Source: Pseudomonas fluorescens
GTDB taxonomy: Bacteria > Pseudomonadota > Gammaproteobacteria > Pseudomonadales > Pseudomonadaceae
Reading direction: 5' to 3'
Assembly (NCBI RefSeq): GCF_902497875.1
Contig: NZ_CABVHY010000036.1
Coordinates: forward strand, 1-64,000
DNA: 64,000 nt
Positions within the stretch are counted from its first letter, which is position 1. Each line of letters starts with the position of its first letter. The translations under genes and the position numbers were made by a program. The notes under the pieces are model-generated. The model did no database searches. It was given only the letters and a program-made list of their open reading frames with translations, and was not told where the DNA came from. Of this stretch, positions 43,843 to 52,749 are shown in pieces.

Positions 43843-45186
43843 TCAAGACACCGCCGATTCCCGCGCAACCTGCAACTCTTCGCCAATTTCTACAAACCCC
43901 GGTCGCGCCAGCACCTCTGGCTGACAGCAGTGCCTCTGCAAGGCTTCCAGCTGTTCACGGCTCTCGGCGCTCAATCCCGGCTCGATCCGCTCCAGCAATT
44001 CCCCCAGCAGAATCCCGAACGCCCGGACTTCTATGCGTTGCAGGGCGCGGCTCTCGACACTGTCTGATGCAGGGTGAAACGACGCTGCGCCGAAATCCCC
44101 CAATAGGCAGTCACCTTCTGTGTTCCACAGAATGTTGTGAGCGTAAAGATCGCCGTGGGTGATGCCCTGCTGGTGCAAGTGCGCGGCGACCGAGGCGATG
44201 CCGCAGGCGATTCGCAGCGCCACCGCAACGCTGAACCGGGTGCCGTCTTCATAGACGTCCCGGGTGCAGGAAGCAAGGCTCGGCAGCCCGGCCAGATTGC
44301 GGTAGCCGGGATCGATCAGTTGCATCACCAGCCCGGCCCGGGCCTGCGGATGCTCGACGACCCTGCCTTCGACCTTGATCAGATTGGCATGCTGGCCCGC
44401 GGTAATGCAGGCATTCATTTCATGCAGGGGTGAACCGTCACTGGTCATGCTGCCCTTGTAGAGCTTCACTGCAACCGTTCGCACAGGTGGCGACGGTTGT
44501 TCCCACAGTGCTTGATGAATGACCCCGGACGCGCCTTCACCCAGTGACTGTTGCAGTTGCAGCTGCGACCAGGGAATGTTCGGGGTGGCGTCCAGCGCTG
44601 CCAGGTCAATCGCGGATTCCATAGGATTGCCGGCATATGCCAGCCACGTCAGCCGTGGCAGCGACAACAGCCACTGTGGCAGCTCGGTCAGGCGGTTGGC
44701 GGCGATCCTGATCAGCTCAAGCTGATGGCACTGGCTCAGGCTTGCCGGCAGTTGCTGCAAGTGGTTGCCCGCGAGCATGAGCTTTTGCAAATGCACTCTT
44801 TCGCCCAGCTCGGCAGGTAGCTCATCGATGCAGTTATCGGTCAGGATCAGCCAGCGCAGCAACGGCGGCAACGCGCTGGCGTGGACGTGCTCGATGCGGT
44901 TGGCCTTGAAGCCGACCATGCTCAGTTGCGCGCATTGGCCGAGACAGCCCGGCAGCTCGGTGAATTGATTGTCCGAGCAGAACAGCACCCGTAACTGCGT
45001 CAACCGATGCAGGTCGTCCGGCAGTGTACTCAAGGCATTGCCACTGAGGTTCAGCACCTCGAGGGAGTCCGCCAGTTCGAAGATCTCGGCTGGAAACTCC
45101 GTCAGCCCACAGGCCAGATCCAGGCGTTTGGCTCCGGCAAGGTGGCCGGCCCGCAGTCGCGCAAGGGTATCCATAAACAGTTTCAT
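43843..45186 (-). CDS. leucine-rich-repeat protein kinase
   Basis: A 447-residue protein with two parts. Residues ~18-205 form about eight bacterial-type LRRs, with repeats such as LEVLNLSGNALSTLPDDLHR and LQKLMLAGNHLQQLPASL. Residues ~207-440 form a Ser/Thr/Tyr-like kinase: glycine loop LGEGASGVIHQAL, ATP-lysine VAVKLYKG, catalytic HGDLYAHNIL (Asp in the HxD position with the Asn five residues on) and GDFGAA metal-binding Asp. The key residues are intact, so it should be active. There is no signal peptide or membrane helix, so it is cytoplasmic. Similar LRR-kinases occur in pseudomonads; substrate unknown. Confidence 0.85.
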   Translation of the reverse strand: MKLFMDTLARLRAGHLAGAKRLDLACGLTEFPAEIFELADSLEVLNLSGNALSTLPDDLHRLTQLRVLFCSDNQFTELPGCLGQCAQLSMVGFKANRIEHVHASALPPLLRWLILTDNCIDELPAELGERVHLQKLMLAGNHLQQLPASLSQCHQLELIRIAANRLTELPQWLLSLPRLTWLAYAGNPMESAIDLAALDATPNIPWSQLQLQQSLGEGASGVIHQALWEQPSPPVRTVAVKLYKGSMTSDGSPLHEMNACITAGQHANLIKVEGRVVEHPQARAGLVMQLIDPGYRNLAGLPSLASCTRDVYEDGTRFSVAVALRIACGIASVAAHLHQQGITHGDLYAHNILWNTEGDCLLGDFGAASFHPASDSVESRALQRIEVRAFGILLGELLERIEPGLSAESREQLEALQRHCCQPEVLARPGFVEIGEELQVARESAVS

Positions 45187-45243
45187 CGCCTGGAAAGAGG
45201 AGGGCGCGTCATGATAGCGACAATGGGGTCCGGGCTCGATGGT

Positions 45244-45546
45244 TTATGCCGTCGGGCCAATCTCGATCAGCTGCCCCAGGCGACTGCGGGTTCGCGCAAG
45301 GTCGATGGCTTCAAAGCCCAGGTGCTCGCGCAGAGGCCTTTCTCCCAGCAACAGCAGGCGTTTATCCTGGTCATACAGCACGTCGATCAGATTGATAAAG
45401 CGTTGCTGGGTGGCCGTCGAGCAGTGCGCAAGATCGGGCAGCCCATCGATGATCCAGGTGTCAAAGCGCCGGCACAGTTCCAGGTAGTCCATGACGGCAG
45501 TGGGTTGCTCGCAAAGGTTTAACCAAAGGAGCGCTGGCTCGGCCAA
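45244..45546 (-). pseudogene. C-terminal fragment of a ZapE/AFG1-type ATPase
   Basis: About 100 residues corresponding to the last quarter of ZapE/AFG1 AAA+ proteins: WLNLCEQPTAVMDYLELCRRF, IIDGLPDLAHCSTATQQRFINLIDVLYDQDKRLLL and the closing ARTRSRLGQL. The Walker A and B part is missing, and an in-frame stop lies immediately upstream of the apparent TTG start. It cannot encode a working ATPase. It lies between the LRR-kinase gene and the left end of the tRNA-Asn island. Confidence 0.72.
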
Positions 45547-45708
45547 TGATCTTCAACGGACAGCCTGTTGAAAGCAGGCGCAAAGCGACTGGCCTCTGAA
45601 TCGGTTGATCAGAGGCTGATGCAGATTTAAGTATTTTTAGCGCAGAGCTGATTCGCTGTCAGAGCAGGGCGCTCTGTTGAGTGTTGCCGGCGAATCAGTG
45701 CAGGAAGA

Positions 45709-45731
45709 TGGCTCCACGACCTGGACTCGAA
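45709..45731. repeat. left attachment-site repeat: copy of the tRNA-Asn 3' end
   Basis: An exact 23-base match to the 3' end of the tRNA-Asn gene at 62485-62507, in the same orientation, starting TGGCTCCACGACC. Flanking bases on both sides differ. Integrases that target tRNA genes leave such a displaced 3' copy at the far end of the element. Confidence 0.82.
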
Positions 45732-45817
45732 TAGAAAAATAAGCATTTGTTCTACAATGAAATTATTCTGTTTTTTAGTATATATATCCCTACGATTATC
45801 CTAATCCAGCCCGTATT

Positions 45818-47335
45818 TTATTGGAGTTCTTTCGATATCCCTGGATCAGGAAAAAACATTCGAGTTTCCGCTCTTTTTGAGACAACGCGAGCATCTGAGT
45901 CATCTCGCTGCCAACCGTCGCCCAATGCTTTGAACGTGGCCACTGCAGCGCGAGCCGATTCAGTTTGTGCCTGGGCTCTGCCATCAGATGCCGCTAGGAG
46001 ATGTTCATCGGCATCCAGCACTTCGATCAAGCTGACCACGCCTTTTTCATAGGCGGCAAACGATGTCGCTCTGGCTTTCGCATACGCCGACTCGCCCTGG
46101 GCGAGCTGGGTCGATTGTTGCTCGCGGTTGATCCGTGCCGAAACAGCGCTTTCCACATCTTCGCAGGCCCGCAGAACGGACTGGCGGTAAGCGGCCAAGA
46201 CTTCGGCTTCCTGGCCCTTTGCCAAATCAATCTGGGCGTTGATGCGGCCAAAATCGAACAGCCGCCAGCGTAATCCCAGTGCCGCCGAAGCCTGACTGGC
46301 GCCGTTGCTGAATAGGTTTGCGCTGGATACCGATGTAGCACTGCCGAGCAGCGCAGCCACAGACAGTTTGGGGTAGTACTCGGACATGGCTTCGCCGATG
46401 CGCGCGCTGGATGCCGCAAGACGGCGCTCCGCGACGATCAAGTCTGGACGCCGACGCAGCAGGTCGGCTGGAGCGCCCATGTCCGAGAGGCCTGGCACCT
46501 CAGGGATGGGCGCCAGCTTAGTCAACTGCGCGCTGTAAGTGCCGGGCGCCTTGCCCAACATGACATCCAGCGCATTCATTGCCGTGTCAATGCCTGCTTG
46601 CAGTACCGGCACGGTGGCCTGCGCTTGGTTCAGCGCGCCTTGGGTCTGGTTCAACTGCAGTTCAGCCGCCAGGCCTTTTGCGTAGAGATGTTCGATGGTG
46701 GTGAGCAGTTGTTGTCGTGTGTCTACTTGCTGCCGGGCAATTTCCAGGCGTGCTTGCAGGCCACGGATGCTGATGTAAAGGTCGGCTGTTTGCGCGACCA
46801 CTGCCAGGCGTGTGGCAATCGCTCCGGCTTGCGAGGCCTGATAATCGGCGAAGGCCGCTTCTTTACCTCGGCGCAGCCCGCCAAACACATCCAGCTCCCA
46901 GCCGGTATTCAAGTTCGCCTCATAGGCACTGCCGTAGCGATTATAGGAAGGGTCTGAATTCAGCACTTGGCCCAACGGCGTCTCCAATGACTGACGGGCT
47001 CGGGCCGCTTGACCATTGACGGTAGCCGACGGCAGGAGGGCTGCGTTAGCTGCGCCCAAACCGGCGCGAGCCTGCTCGATCCTTGCGTTTGCCTGGGCTA
47101 AATCGAGGTTCTGTTCAAGTGCTCGATTTATCAGCTGACTGAGTATTGGGTCATTAAATGCGTTCCACCAAGCGGCGAGATCGTCATTTGCGGCGCCCAG
47201 TTGTCGTGCCTTGGACGTTTGCGCGGAGAAATGCTCGGGCAATTCCACACGGGGTTTTGAGTAGTCGGGGCCCACTGCGCAACCTGCAACCATACCCAAA
47301 CACAGCAAAACGGCGAAACGAGGAGGAGGGTGCAT
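45818..47335 (-). CDS. outer-membrane efflux lipoprotein, NodT/OprM type
   Basis: A 505-residue outer-membrane factor. The signal and lipobox (GMVAGC near residue 19) are followed by two repeats of the TolC-like fold (e.g. LINRALEQNLDLAQANARIEQARAGLG and LRRRPDLIVAERRLAASSARIGEAMSEYYP). It forms the exit duct of a tripartite pump whose other parts are the divergent adaptor and RND genes. A sigma70 promoter with a TetR-type operator lies just upstream. Near the 3' end the region to 45709 is AT-rich and marks the island edge. Confidence 0.88.
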   Translation of the reverse strand: MHPPPRFAVLLCLGMVAGCAVGPDYSKPRVELPEHFSAQTSKARQLGAANDDLAAWWNAFNDPILSQLINRALEQNLDLAQANARIEQARAGLGAANAALLPSATVNGQAARARQSLETPLGQVLNSDPSYNRYGSAYEANLNTGWELDVFGGLRRGKEAAFADYQASQAGAIATRLAVVAQTADLYISIRGLQARLEIARQQVDTRQQLLTTIEHLYAKGLAAELQLNQTQGALNQAQATVPVLQAGIDTAMNALDVMLGKAPGTYSAQLTKLAPIPEVPGLSDMGAPADLLRRRPDLIVAERRLAASSARIGEAMSEYYPKLSVAALLGSATSVSSANLFSNGASQASAALGLRWRLFDFGRINAQIDLAKGQEAEVLAAYRQSVLRACEDVESAVSARINREQQSTQLAQGESAYAKARATSFAAYEKGVVSLIEVLDADEHLLAASDGRAQAQTESARAAVATFKALGDGWQRDDSDARVVSKRAETRMFFPDPGISKELQ

Positions 47336-47360
47336 GTGATACCTGCGAAAGGGTCGGTTT

Positions 47361-47396
47361 GTGACGATATTACAATTTGGTCACAAGTTGTCAACC
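47361..47396 (-). promoter_or_regulatory. promoter of the outer-membrane factor gene with overlapping TetR-type operator
   Basis: On the minus strand TTGACA and TAATAT are separated by 16 bases (47391-47396 and 47369-47374). An inverted repeat GTGAC-N14-GTCAC (47363-47367 and 47382-47386; extended TTGTGAC/GTCACAA) brackets the -10. The same half-site spacing recurs at 48159-48182 before the adaptor gene, and the tetR gene lies between. Repression of both units by that TetR protein is the natural reading (inference). Confidence 0.7.
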
Positions 47397-47422
47397 ACCT
47401 TTGGGATGAGTAAGCTGCTCGC

Positions 47423-48043
47423 ATGAATCAGCCATCAGTTTCTTCGCCCAGCGCCCGTGGCCCAGCCGATCACGACATTCGAGACCAGATTGTCGCGGCG
47501 GCCAACGAACATTTCAGTCAATACGGTTATGGCAAAACAACGGTTTCTGACCTAGCCAAGGCCATCGGCTTTTCCAAGGCTTACATCTACAAATTCTTTG
47601 AATCCAAGCAGGCGATTGGTGAAGCAATCTGTACAAATTGCCTGACTGAAATCGTTGCGGCAGTGGAGCAAGCCATCAATGTAGACGGCATCTCGCCGAC
47701 TGAACGTTTTCGGCGCCTGGTCAAAACCCTAATCGCTACAGGTGTGAGCCTGTTCTTTAACGACCGTAAACTCTACGACATCGCAGCGTTCGCCGCGTCG
47801 GAGCGATGGCCCAGCTCACAAGTCTATGACGCTCAGATCAAGAGCTTCGTGTTGCAAATCGTGCGTGAGGGGCGAGAGCTCGGTGAGTTTGAACGCAAGA
47901 CTCCGCTGGACGAGACGGTAGAGGCGATTCATCTCGCTCTGCGGCCCTTCATCAATCCTCTGCTATTGCAGTACAACCTCGATTTTGTTGAAGAAGCCCC
48001 TTCTCTCATCTCCAATCTTGTTCTGCGCAGCCTGATGCCTTAA
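47423..48043 (+). CDS. TetR-family regulator of the RND pump
   Basis: A 206-residue TetR repressor: N-terminal HTH (YGKTTVSDLAKAIGFSKAYIYKFFESKQAIG), a helical ligand domain behind. It lies between the outer-membrane factor and adaptor genes, and matching operator-like repeats flank it on both sides. Likely senses a pump substrate. AAGCTGCTCGC before the ATG is a poor ribosome-binding site, so modest translation is expected. Confidence 0.87.
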   Translation: MNQPSVSSPSARGPADHDIRDQIVAAANEHFSQYGYGKTTVSDLAKAIGFSKAYIYKFFESKQAIGEAICTNCLTEIVAAVEQAINVDGISPTERFRRLVKTLIATGVSLFFNDRKLYDIAAFAASERWPSSQVYDAQIKSFVLQIVREGRELGEFERKTPLDETVEAIHLALRPFINPLLLQYNLDFVEEAPSLISNLVLRSLMP

Positions 48044-48157
48044 ACCTCTGCTGACGGATGCGCTGCGCATCCGTATTAGCGTGTGCGCCTGAAAAAACTA
48101 GATATCGAGCCTCTTTGCTCTGCTCTGATCAAGTGGGCGATGTTCATTCGTCTCGGT

Positions 48158-48183
48158 AGTGACTATTGACATAAATGGTCACT
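48158..48183 (+). promoter_or_regulatory. candidate TetR operator of the adaptor-RND operon
   Basis: Inverted repeat AGTGAC-N14-GTCACT overlapping a TTGACA -35-like hexamer at 48166-48171, about 38 bases before the adaptor start. Half-sites and spacing match the site at 47363-47386. Confidence 0.65.
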
Positions 48184-48220
48184 TGAATAAGCATGGTGCA
48201 TCCGCTACCGAGAGGTCTTT

Positions 48221-49342
48221 ATGATCCGCCGCCACCGCATGTCAGCCATTTTCATTGTCTTGTTGCCGTTTGCCCTAGCGGCCTGCAACGAGGCCACGCC
48301 TGCCGATCCTCGCCTTCAAGTGCCCTTGGTGCGCATCGGCGTGGTTCAACCCTCCGCGCCTGCGGCACGGGTATTCACCGGTATCGTCGCGGCCCGAGTT
48401 CAGAGCGATCTCGGTTTTCGGGTGCCTGGGAAGGTCTTGGAGCGTTTGGTGGATGCTGGACAGAGTGTCAAGCGCGGGCAGCCACTTATGCGAATCGATG
48501 CCAACGACCTGACGCTGACCGCGCGGGCACAGCAGGAAGCGGTACTGGCCGCCATGGCCCGAGCTCGGCAGGCCTCCGATGACGAGCTTCGCTACCGTGA
48601 TCTGGTGTCCGTCGGAGCGGTATCTGCTTCAGCTTACGCAGGGTTCAAAGCAGCTGCCGATTCGGCGAAAGCCCAACTCAACGCTGCCCAGGCCCAGGCT
48701 GATGTGGCGAAAAACGCGACCGGTTATTCGACGTTGCTGGCGGATGCTGACGGGGTGGTAGTGGATACCTTGGCGGAGCCGGGGCAGGTAGTTGGCGCAG
48801 GGCAGGTGGTGGTACGCGTTGCCCATTCAGGGCAGCGCGAGGCCGTGATCCAGTTACCCGAGACGCTACGTCCTGCGCTGGGCTCGGCGGCGACGGTTGA
48901 GCTATACGGTCAGCACCAGACTGCAGGTAAAGCGCGTTTACGCCAGTTGTCCGACTCTGCCGACCGACAGACCCGAACGTTTGAAGCGCGTTATGTGCTG
49001 GAGGGGGCACTCTCCAACGCCACCCTGGGTTCGACGATATCAGTGGTTATCGCTGACACGGATGTTGCTGATGCCAAGGAATTACAGGTGCCCATGGGGG
49101 CACTCTACGACGCCGGTAAAGGCCCGGGGGTCTGGGTGGTGGGCGGGGAAGCTGAGCAGGTGGCATGGCGCCCGATCAAGGTTCGCGGCCTGAATAATGA
49201 GGCCAGCGTGCGCGTGACGGGGGATCTGCAGGTGGGTGATCGAGTTGTCGCATTGGGTGCTCACTTGCTGAGCGAGGGAGAGAAGGTCAGGACTGAACTC
49301 GCCGATGCTCCGCAAAATGCAGTGGTTGAGGTAAGTCGATGA
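48221..49342 (+). CDS. RND efflux periplasmic adaptor (membrane fusion protein)
   Basis: A 373-residue adaptor: signal and lipobox (ALAAC near residue 21), a lipoyl-like half (FTGIVAARVQSDLGFRVPGKVLERLVDAGQSVKRGQPL), a helical hairpin (about 90-160) and the beta-barrel domain. Links the inner-membrane RND pump to the outer-membrane duct. Start may be the ATG at 48221 or the one at 48239. Its stop overlaps the RND start by four bases (ATGA), so translation is coupled. Confidence 0.9.
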   Translation: MIRRHRMSAIFIVLLPFALAACNEATPADPRLQVPLVRIGVVQPSAPAARVFTGIVAARVQSDLGFRVPGKVLERLVDAGQSVKRGQPLMRIDANDLTLTARAQQEAVLAAMARARQASDDELRYRDLVSVGAVSASAYAGFKAAADSAKAQLNAAQAQADVAKNATGYSTLLADADGVVVDTLAEPGQVVGAGQVVVRVAHSGQREAVIQLPETLRPALGSAATVELYGQHQTAGKARLRQLSDSADRQTRTFEARYVLEGALSNATLGSTISVVIADTDVADAKELQVPMGALYDAGKGPGVWVVGGEAEQVAWRPIKVRGLNNEASVRVTGDLQVGDRVVALGAHLLSEGEKVRTELADAPQNAVVEVSR

Positions 49343-52300
49343 GCGGCTTCAATCTTTCGGCGCTGGCCGTACGCGAGCGCTCAATCACCCTGTTTTTGAT
49401 CCTGCTGATTTCTGTGGGTGGGTTGTACGCCTTCTTCAAACTGGGGCGTGCGGAAGATCCCGCATTCACCATTAAACAAATGACGGTGGTCACCGCCTGG
49501 CCTGGGGCGACAGCCCAGGAGATGCAAGACCAGGTGGTAGAAAAGCTGGAAAAACGCATGCAGGAACTGCGTTGGTACGATCGGACCGAGACCTTCACCC
49601 GGCCCGGCTTGGCATTCACTACGGTGTACCTGCTCGACAGCACGCCGCCCTCAGCCGTCCAGGAGGAGTTTTACCAGGCGCGCAAGAAAATCCTGGATGA
49701 GCAGAAGGGGTTGCCGTCTGGGGTGATCGGCCCGATGGTCAATGATGAGTATTCCGATGTCACCTTCGCGCTCTATGCGCTCAAGGCCAAGGGCGAGCCC
49801 CAACGTCTGTTGGTGCGCGAAGCCGAGAGCTTGCGCCAGCGTCTGCTGCATGTGGCGGGTGTGAAGAAGGTCAACATCATCGGTGAACAGGCCGAGCGCA
49901 TTTTTGTCGAGCTGTCCTACGAGCGTTTGGCGACACTGGGCATTTCCGCACGAGACATCTTCAGTGCGTTGAACACGCAAAACATGATAACCCCGGCAGG
50001 TTCGGTAGAAGCGAAGGGCCCACAGGTTTTCATCCGCCTGGATGGCGCGTTTGATGACCTGCAGAAGATTCGTAATACCCCACTGACGGTGCAAGGCAGA
50101 ACCCTCAAGTTGTCCGATGTGGCTGAGGTCAAGCGTGGTTATGAGGACCCCGCGACGTTCCTGGTACGCAACAACGGCGAGCCGGCACTGTTGCTCGGCG
50201 TGGTCATGCGCGACGGCTGGAACGGCCTGGATTTGGGGAAGTCGCTTGACGCTGAGGCCACAGCGATCAACGAGCAGATGCCTTTGGGCATGAGCCTGAC
50301 CAAGGTCACGGATCAGGCAGTGAATATTGGCGCCTCCGTCAACGAGTTCATGGTGAAGTTTTTTGCTGCCTTGGGCGTGGTGCTGCTGGTGTGTTTTCTC
50401 AGCATGGGCTGGCGTGTCGGCGTTGTGGTTGCCGCGGCGGTGCCGCTGACCCTGGCGGCCGTGTTCATTGTCATGGCGGCCACGGGCAAAGACTTTGATC
50501 GAATTACCCTGGGCTCGTTGATTCTGGCGCTGGGACTGCTGGTGGACGATGCAATCATTGCCATTGAAATGATGGTGGTGAAGATGGAGGAGGGCTACGA
50601 CCGAATCAAGGCCTCCGCTTATGCCTGGAGCCACACGGCCGCGCCGATGTTGTCGGGAACGTTGGTGACGGCGATCGGCTTTATGCCCAACGGTTTTGCC
50701 AAGTCGACCGCTGGTGAGTACACCGCGAACATGTTCTGGATCGTTGGCATCGCGCTGATCACTTCCTGGGTGGTGGCCGTGGTGTTTACACCTTACCTGG
50801 GCGTCAAACTGCTGCCGCAGATCAAGGTGCCTGAAGGCGGGCATACGGCGATTTACGGTACACCGAACTACCAGCGTTTCAGGCGCCTGCTGGGCAGTGT
50901 GATCCGCCGCAAAGGCCTGGTGGCGACATCCGTCGTGGGCTTGTTTGTTGTTGCGATTTTGGGCATGGGCGTGGTCAACAAGCAGTTCTTCCCCACGTCC
51001 GACCGACCTGAGGTGCTGGTTGAGGTGCAGATGCCTTACGGCACCTCTATCGAACAGACTGATGTGGCGGCGGCCAAGGTCGAGGCGTGGTTGGCTCAGC
51101 AGCCGGAGGCCAAGATCGTCACTGCTTACATTGGCCAGGGCGCGCCGCGCTTCTACTTGGCGATGGCCCCTGAACTACCCGATCCATCCTTCGCAAAAAT
51201 CGTCGTCCTGACCGCGAATCAGCAAGAGCGTGAGGCGCTCAAACTCCGCCTCAGACAAGCGGCGGCCGATGGCTTGGCGCCTGAAGCTCGGGTGCGGGTG
51301 ACGCAGTTGGTATTTGGTCCTTATTCACCGTATCCGGTGGCCTTTCGGGTGATGGGCGCCGACCCCGCGGTGTTACGAGATATCGCCGCGCAGGTGCGTG
51401 CGGTCATGAGCGTCAGCCCCCTGATGAGGACCGTCAACACCGACTTAGGCGAGCGCGCACCGGCACTTCATCTCACGCTGGATCAGGATCGCCTGCAAGC
51501 ATTCGGCTTGACCTCGACCGATGTCGCGCAACAGCTGCAATTCCTGCTTACGGGGGTGCCTGTCACCGAGGTGCGTGAGGACATTCGTTCGGTTCAGGTG
51601 GTGGCTCGCTCGGCGGGTGAAACGCGTCTGGATCCGTCGAAAATTGCCGCCTTCACGCTGACCGGCGTCCAAGGCCAGCGCGTGTCGCTGTCCCAGGTAG
51701 GGGCGGTGGATGTGCGCATGGAGGAGCCCATCCTGCGGCGTCGTGATCGGACGCCGACCATCACCGTGCGCGGTGACGTGGCTGAAGGTCGTCAGCCTCC
51801 CGATGTATCCAACGCCTTGATAACGCAGTTGCAACCCATCATCGAAAAGCTGCCGGCGGGCTACCGCATTGAGTTTGCCGGCGCGATCGAGGAGTCGGGT
51901 AAAGCAAACAAGGCATTGCTGCCGTTGTTCCCGATCATGATCGCGCTGATGTTGCTGACCATCATCATTCAGGTGCGCTCGATGTCGGCAATGATGATGG
52001 TGTTCGCCACCGCGCCTTTGGGCCTGATTGGTGTGGTGCCAATTCTGCTGCTGTTCCAGCAGCCGTTCGGGATCAACGCCTTGGTGGGATTGATTGCCTT
52101 GTCAGGGATTCTGATGCGCAACACGCTGATCCTCATTGGCCAGATTCACTCTAATAAGCAAGCCGGTCTGTCGCCTTATGACGCAGTGGTCGAAGCCACT
52201 GTGCAGCGTGCACGGCCAGTGATTCTCACGGCGTTGGCGGCGATGCTGGCGTTCATTCCGCTGACCCATTCGGTGTTCTGGGGAACGCTGGCGTACACCC

Positions 52301-52425
52301 TGATTGGCGGTACGTTTGCCGGCACAGTACTGACCCTGGTGTTCCTGCCAGCGATGTACGCCCTCTGGTTCAAGATCAAGCCTGAGCCCGCGCATGAGCT
52401 TGCAGCGAACACTCATGTTGCTTGA
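49339..52425 (+). CDS. RND efflux permease, HAE1-like
   Basis: A 1028-residue RND pump. N-terminal helix with the usual start (FNLSALAVRERSITLFLILLISVGG), two large periplasmic loops and 12 helices. The proton-relay motif in helix 4 is GLLVDDAIIAIEMMV, with the adjacent Asp pair intact. Belongs to the branch nearer TriC/VmeI-like pumps than to AcrB/MexB; drug range cannot be inferred. Inserted between the coupled adaptor gene and a broken thioesterase gene. Confidence 0.92.
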   Translation: MSGFNLSALAVRERSITLFLILLISVGGLYAFFKLGRAEDPAFTIKQMTVVTAWPGATAQEMQDQVVEKLEKRMQELRWYDRTETFTRPGLAFTTVYLLDSTPPSAVQEEFYQARKKILDEQKGLPSGVIGPMVNDEYSDVTFALYALKAKGEPQRLLVREAESLRQRLLHVAGVKKVNIIGEQAERIFVELSYERLATLGISARDIFSALNTQNMITPAGSVEAKGPQVFIRLDGAFDDLQKIRNTPLTVQGRTLKLSDVAEVKRGYEDPATFLVRNNGEPALLLGVVMRDGWNGLDLGKSLDAEATAINEQMPLGMSLTKVTDQAVNIGASVNEFMVKFFAALGVVLLVCFLSMGWRVGVVVAAAVPLTLAAVFIVMAATGKDFDRITLGSLILALGLLVDDAIIAIEMMVVKMEEGYDRIKASAYAWSHTAAPMLSGTLVTAIGFMPNGFAKSTAGEYTANMFWIVGIALITSWVVAVVFTPYLGVKLLPQIKVPEGGHTAIYGTPNYQRFRRLLGSVIRRKGLVATSVVGLFVVAILGMGVVNKQFFPTSDRPEVLVEVQMPYGTSIEQTDVAAAKVEAWLAQQPEAKIVTAYIGQGAPRFYLAMAPELPDPSFAKIVVLTANQQEREALKLRLRQAAADGLAPEARVRVTQLVFGPYSPYPVAFRVMGADPAVLRDIAAQVRAVMSVSPLMRTVNTDLGERAPALHLTLDQDRLQAFGLTSTDVAQQLQFLLTGVPVTEVREDIRSVQVVARSAGETRLDPSKIAAFTLTGVQGQRVSLSQVGAVDVRMEEPILRRRDRTPTITVRGDVAEGRQPPDVSNALITQLQPIIEKLPAGYRIEFAGAIEESGKANKALLPLFPIMIALMLLTIIIQVRSMSAMMMVFATAPLGLIGVVPILLLFQQPFGINALVGLIALSGILMRNTLILIGQIHSNKQAGLSPYDAVVEATVQRARPVILTALAAMLAFIPLTHSVFWGTLAYTLIGGTFAGTVLTLVFLPAMYALWFKIKPEPAHELAANTHVA

Positions 52426-52464
52426 TACCTGCGTGCCTGGATCGTCTCAAAAAGGAAAATCGAT

Positions 52465-52686
52465 ATGAGCTCGTTGGCCCGGATTACTCAGCAGTTTGAT
52501 CCCGCTGCGCCCTTCGAGGCTCCGGCCAACTGGCTCCAGGGAAGAACGGTGTTTGGCGGGCTATCTGCAGCCCTGTCATTGCAGACGGTGTTGCTTGAGG
52601 CATGGCCGTATTTACCGGCATTCAAGTCCGCGCAGGTCTCATTTATAGGCCGATTCCAGTGGGTGGTTCATAGGTGCGCAACCTGA
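52465..52686 (+). pseudogene. N-terminal fragment of an acyl-CoA thioesterase-like protein
   Basis: The first ~59 residues match the N-terminus of a TesB-like hot-dog thioesterase of about 270 residues (FDPAAPFEAPANWLQGRTVF, then KSAQVSFIG). The frame then gives 13 unrelated residues and stops. No continuation is seen in other frames before the next gene, so the rest was deleted. Reads like debris, probably inactive. Confidence 0.72.
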
Positions 52687-52715
52687 ACGCTGTCTTATGA
52701 AGAAGTACTAATTTA

Positions 52716-52749
52716 TGATGCCGCATTGATAAATTTGGAAACGGCATCA
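52716..52749 (+). promoter_or_regulatory. inverted repeat at the tetR start (TGATGCCG-N18-CGGCATCA)
   Basis: Perfect 8-base half-sites are separated by 18 bases (52716-52723 and 52742-52749); the second ends on the A of the tetR start codon. It could be the operator for autorepression or a hairpin that hides the start. Confidence 0.5.

Noticed and set aside
45709..45731. A second tRNA-Asn gene
   Set aside because: Only the last 23 bases are present; the D and anticodon arms are missing, so it is an attachment-site copy.
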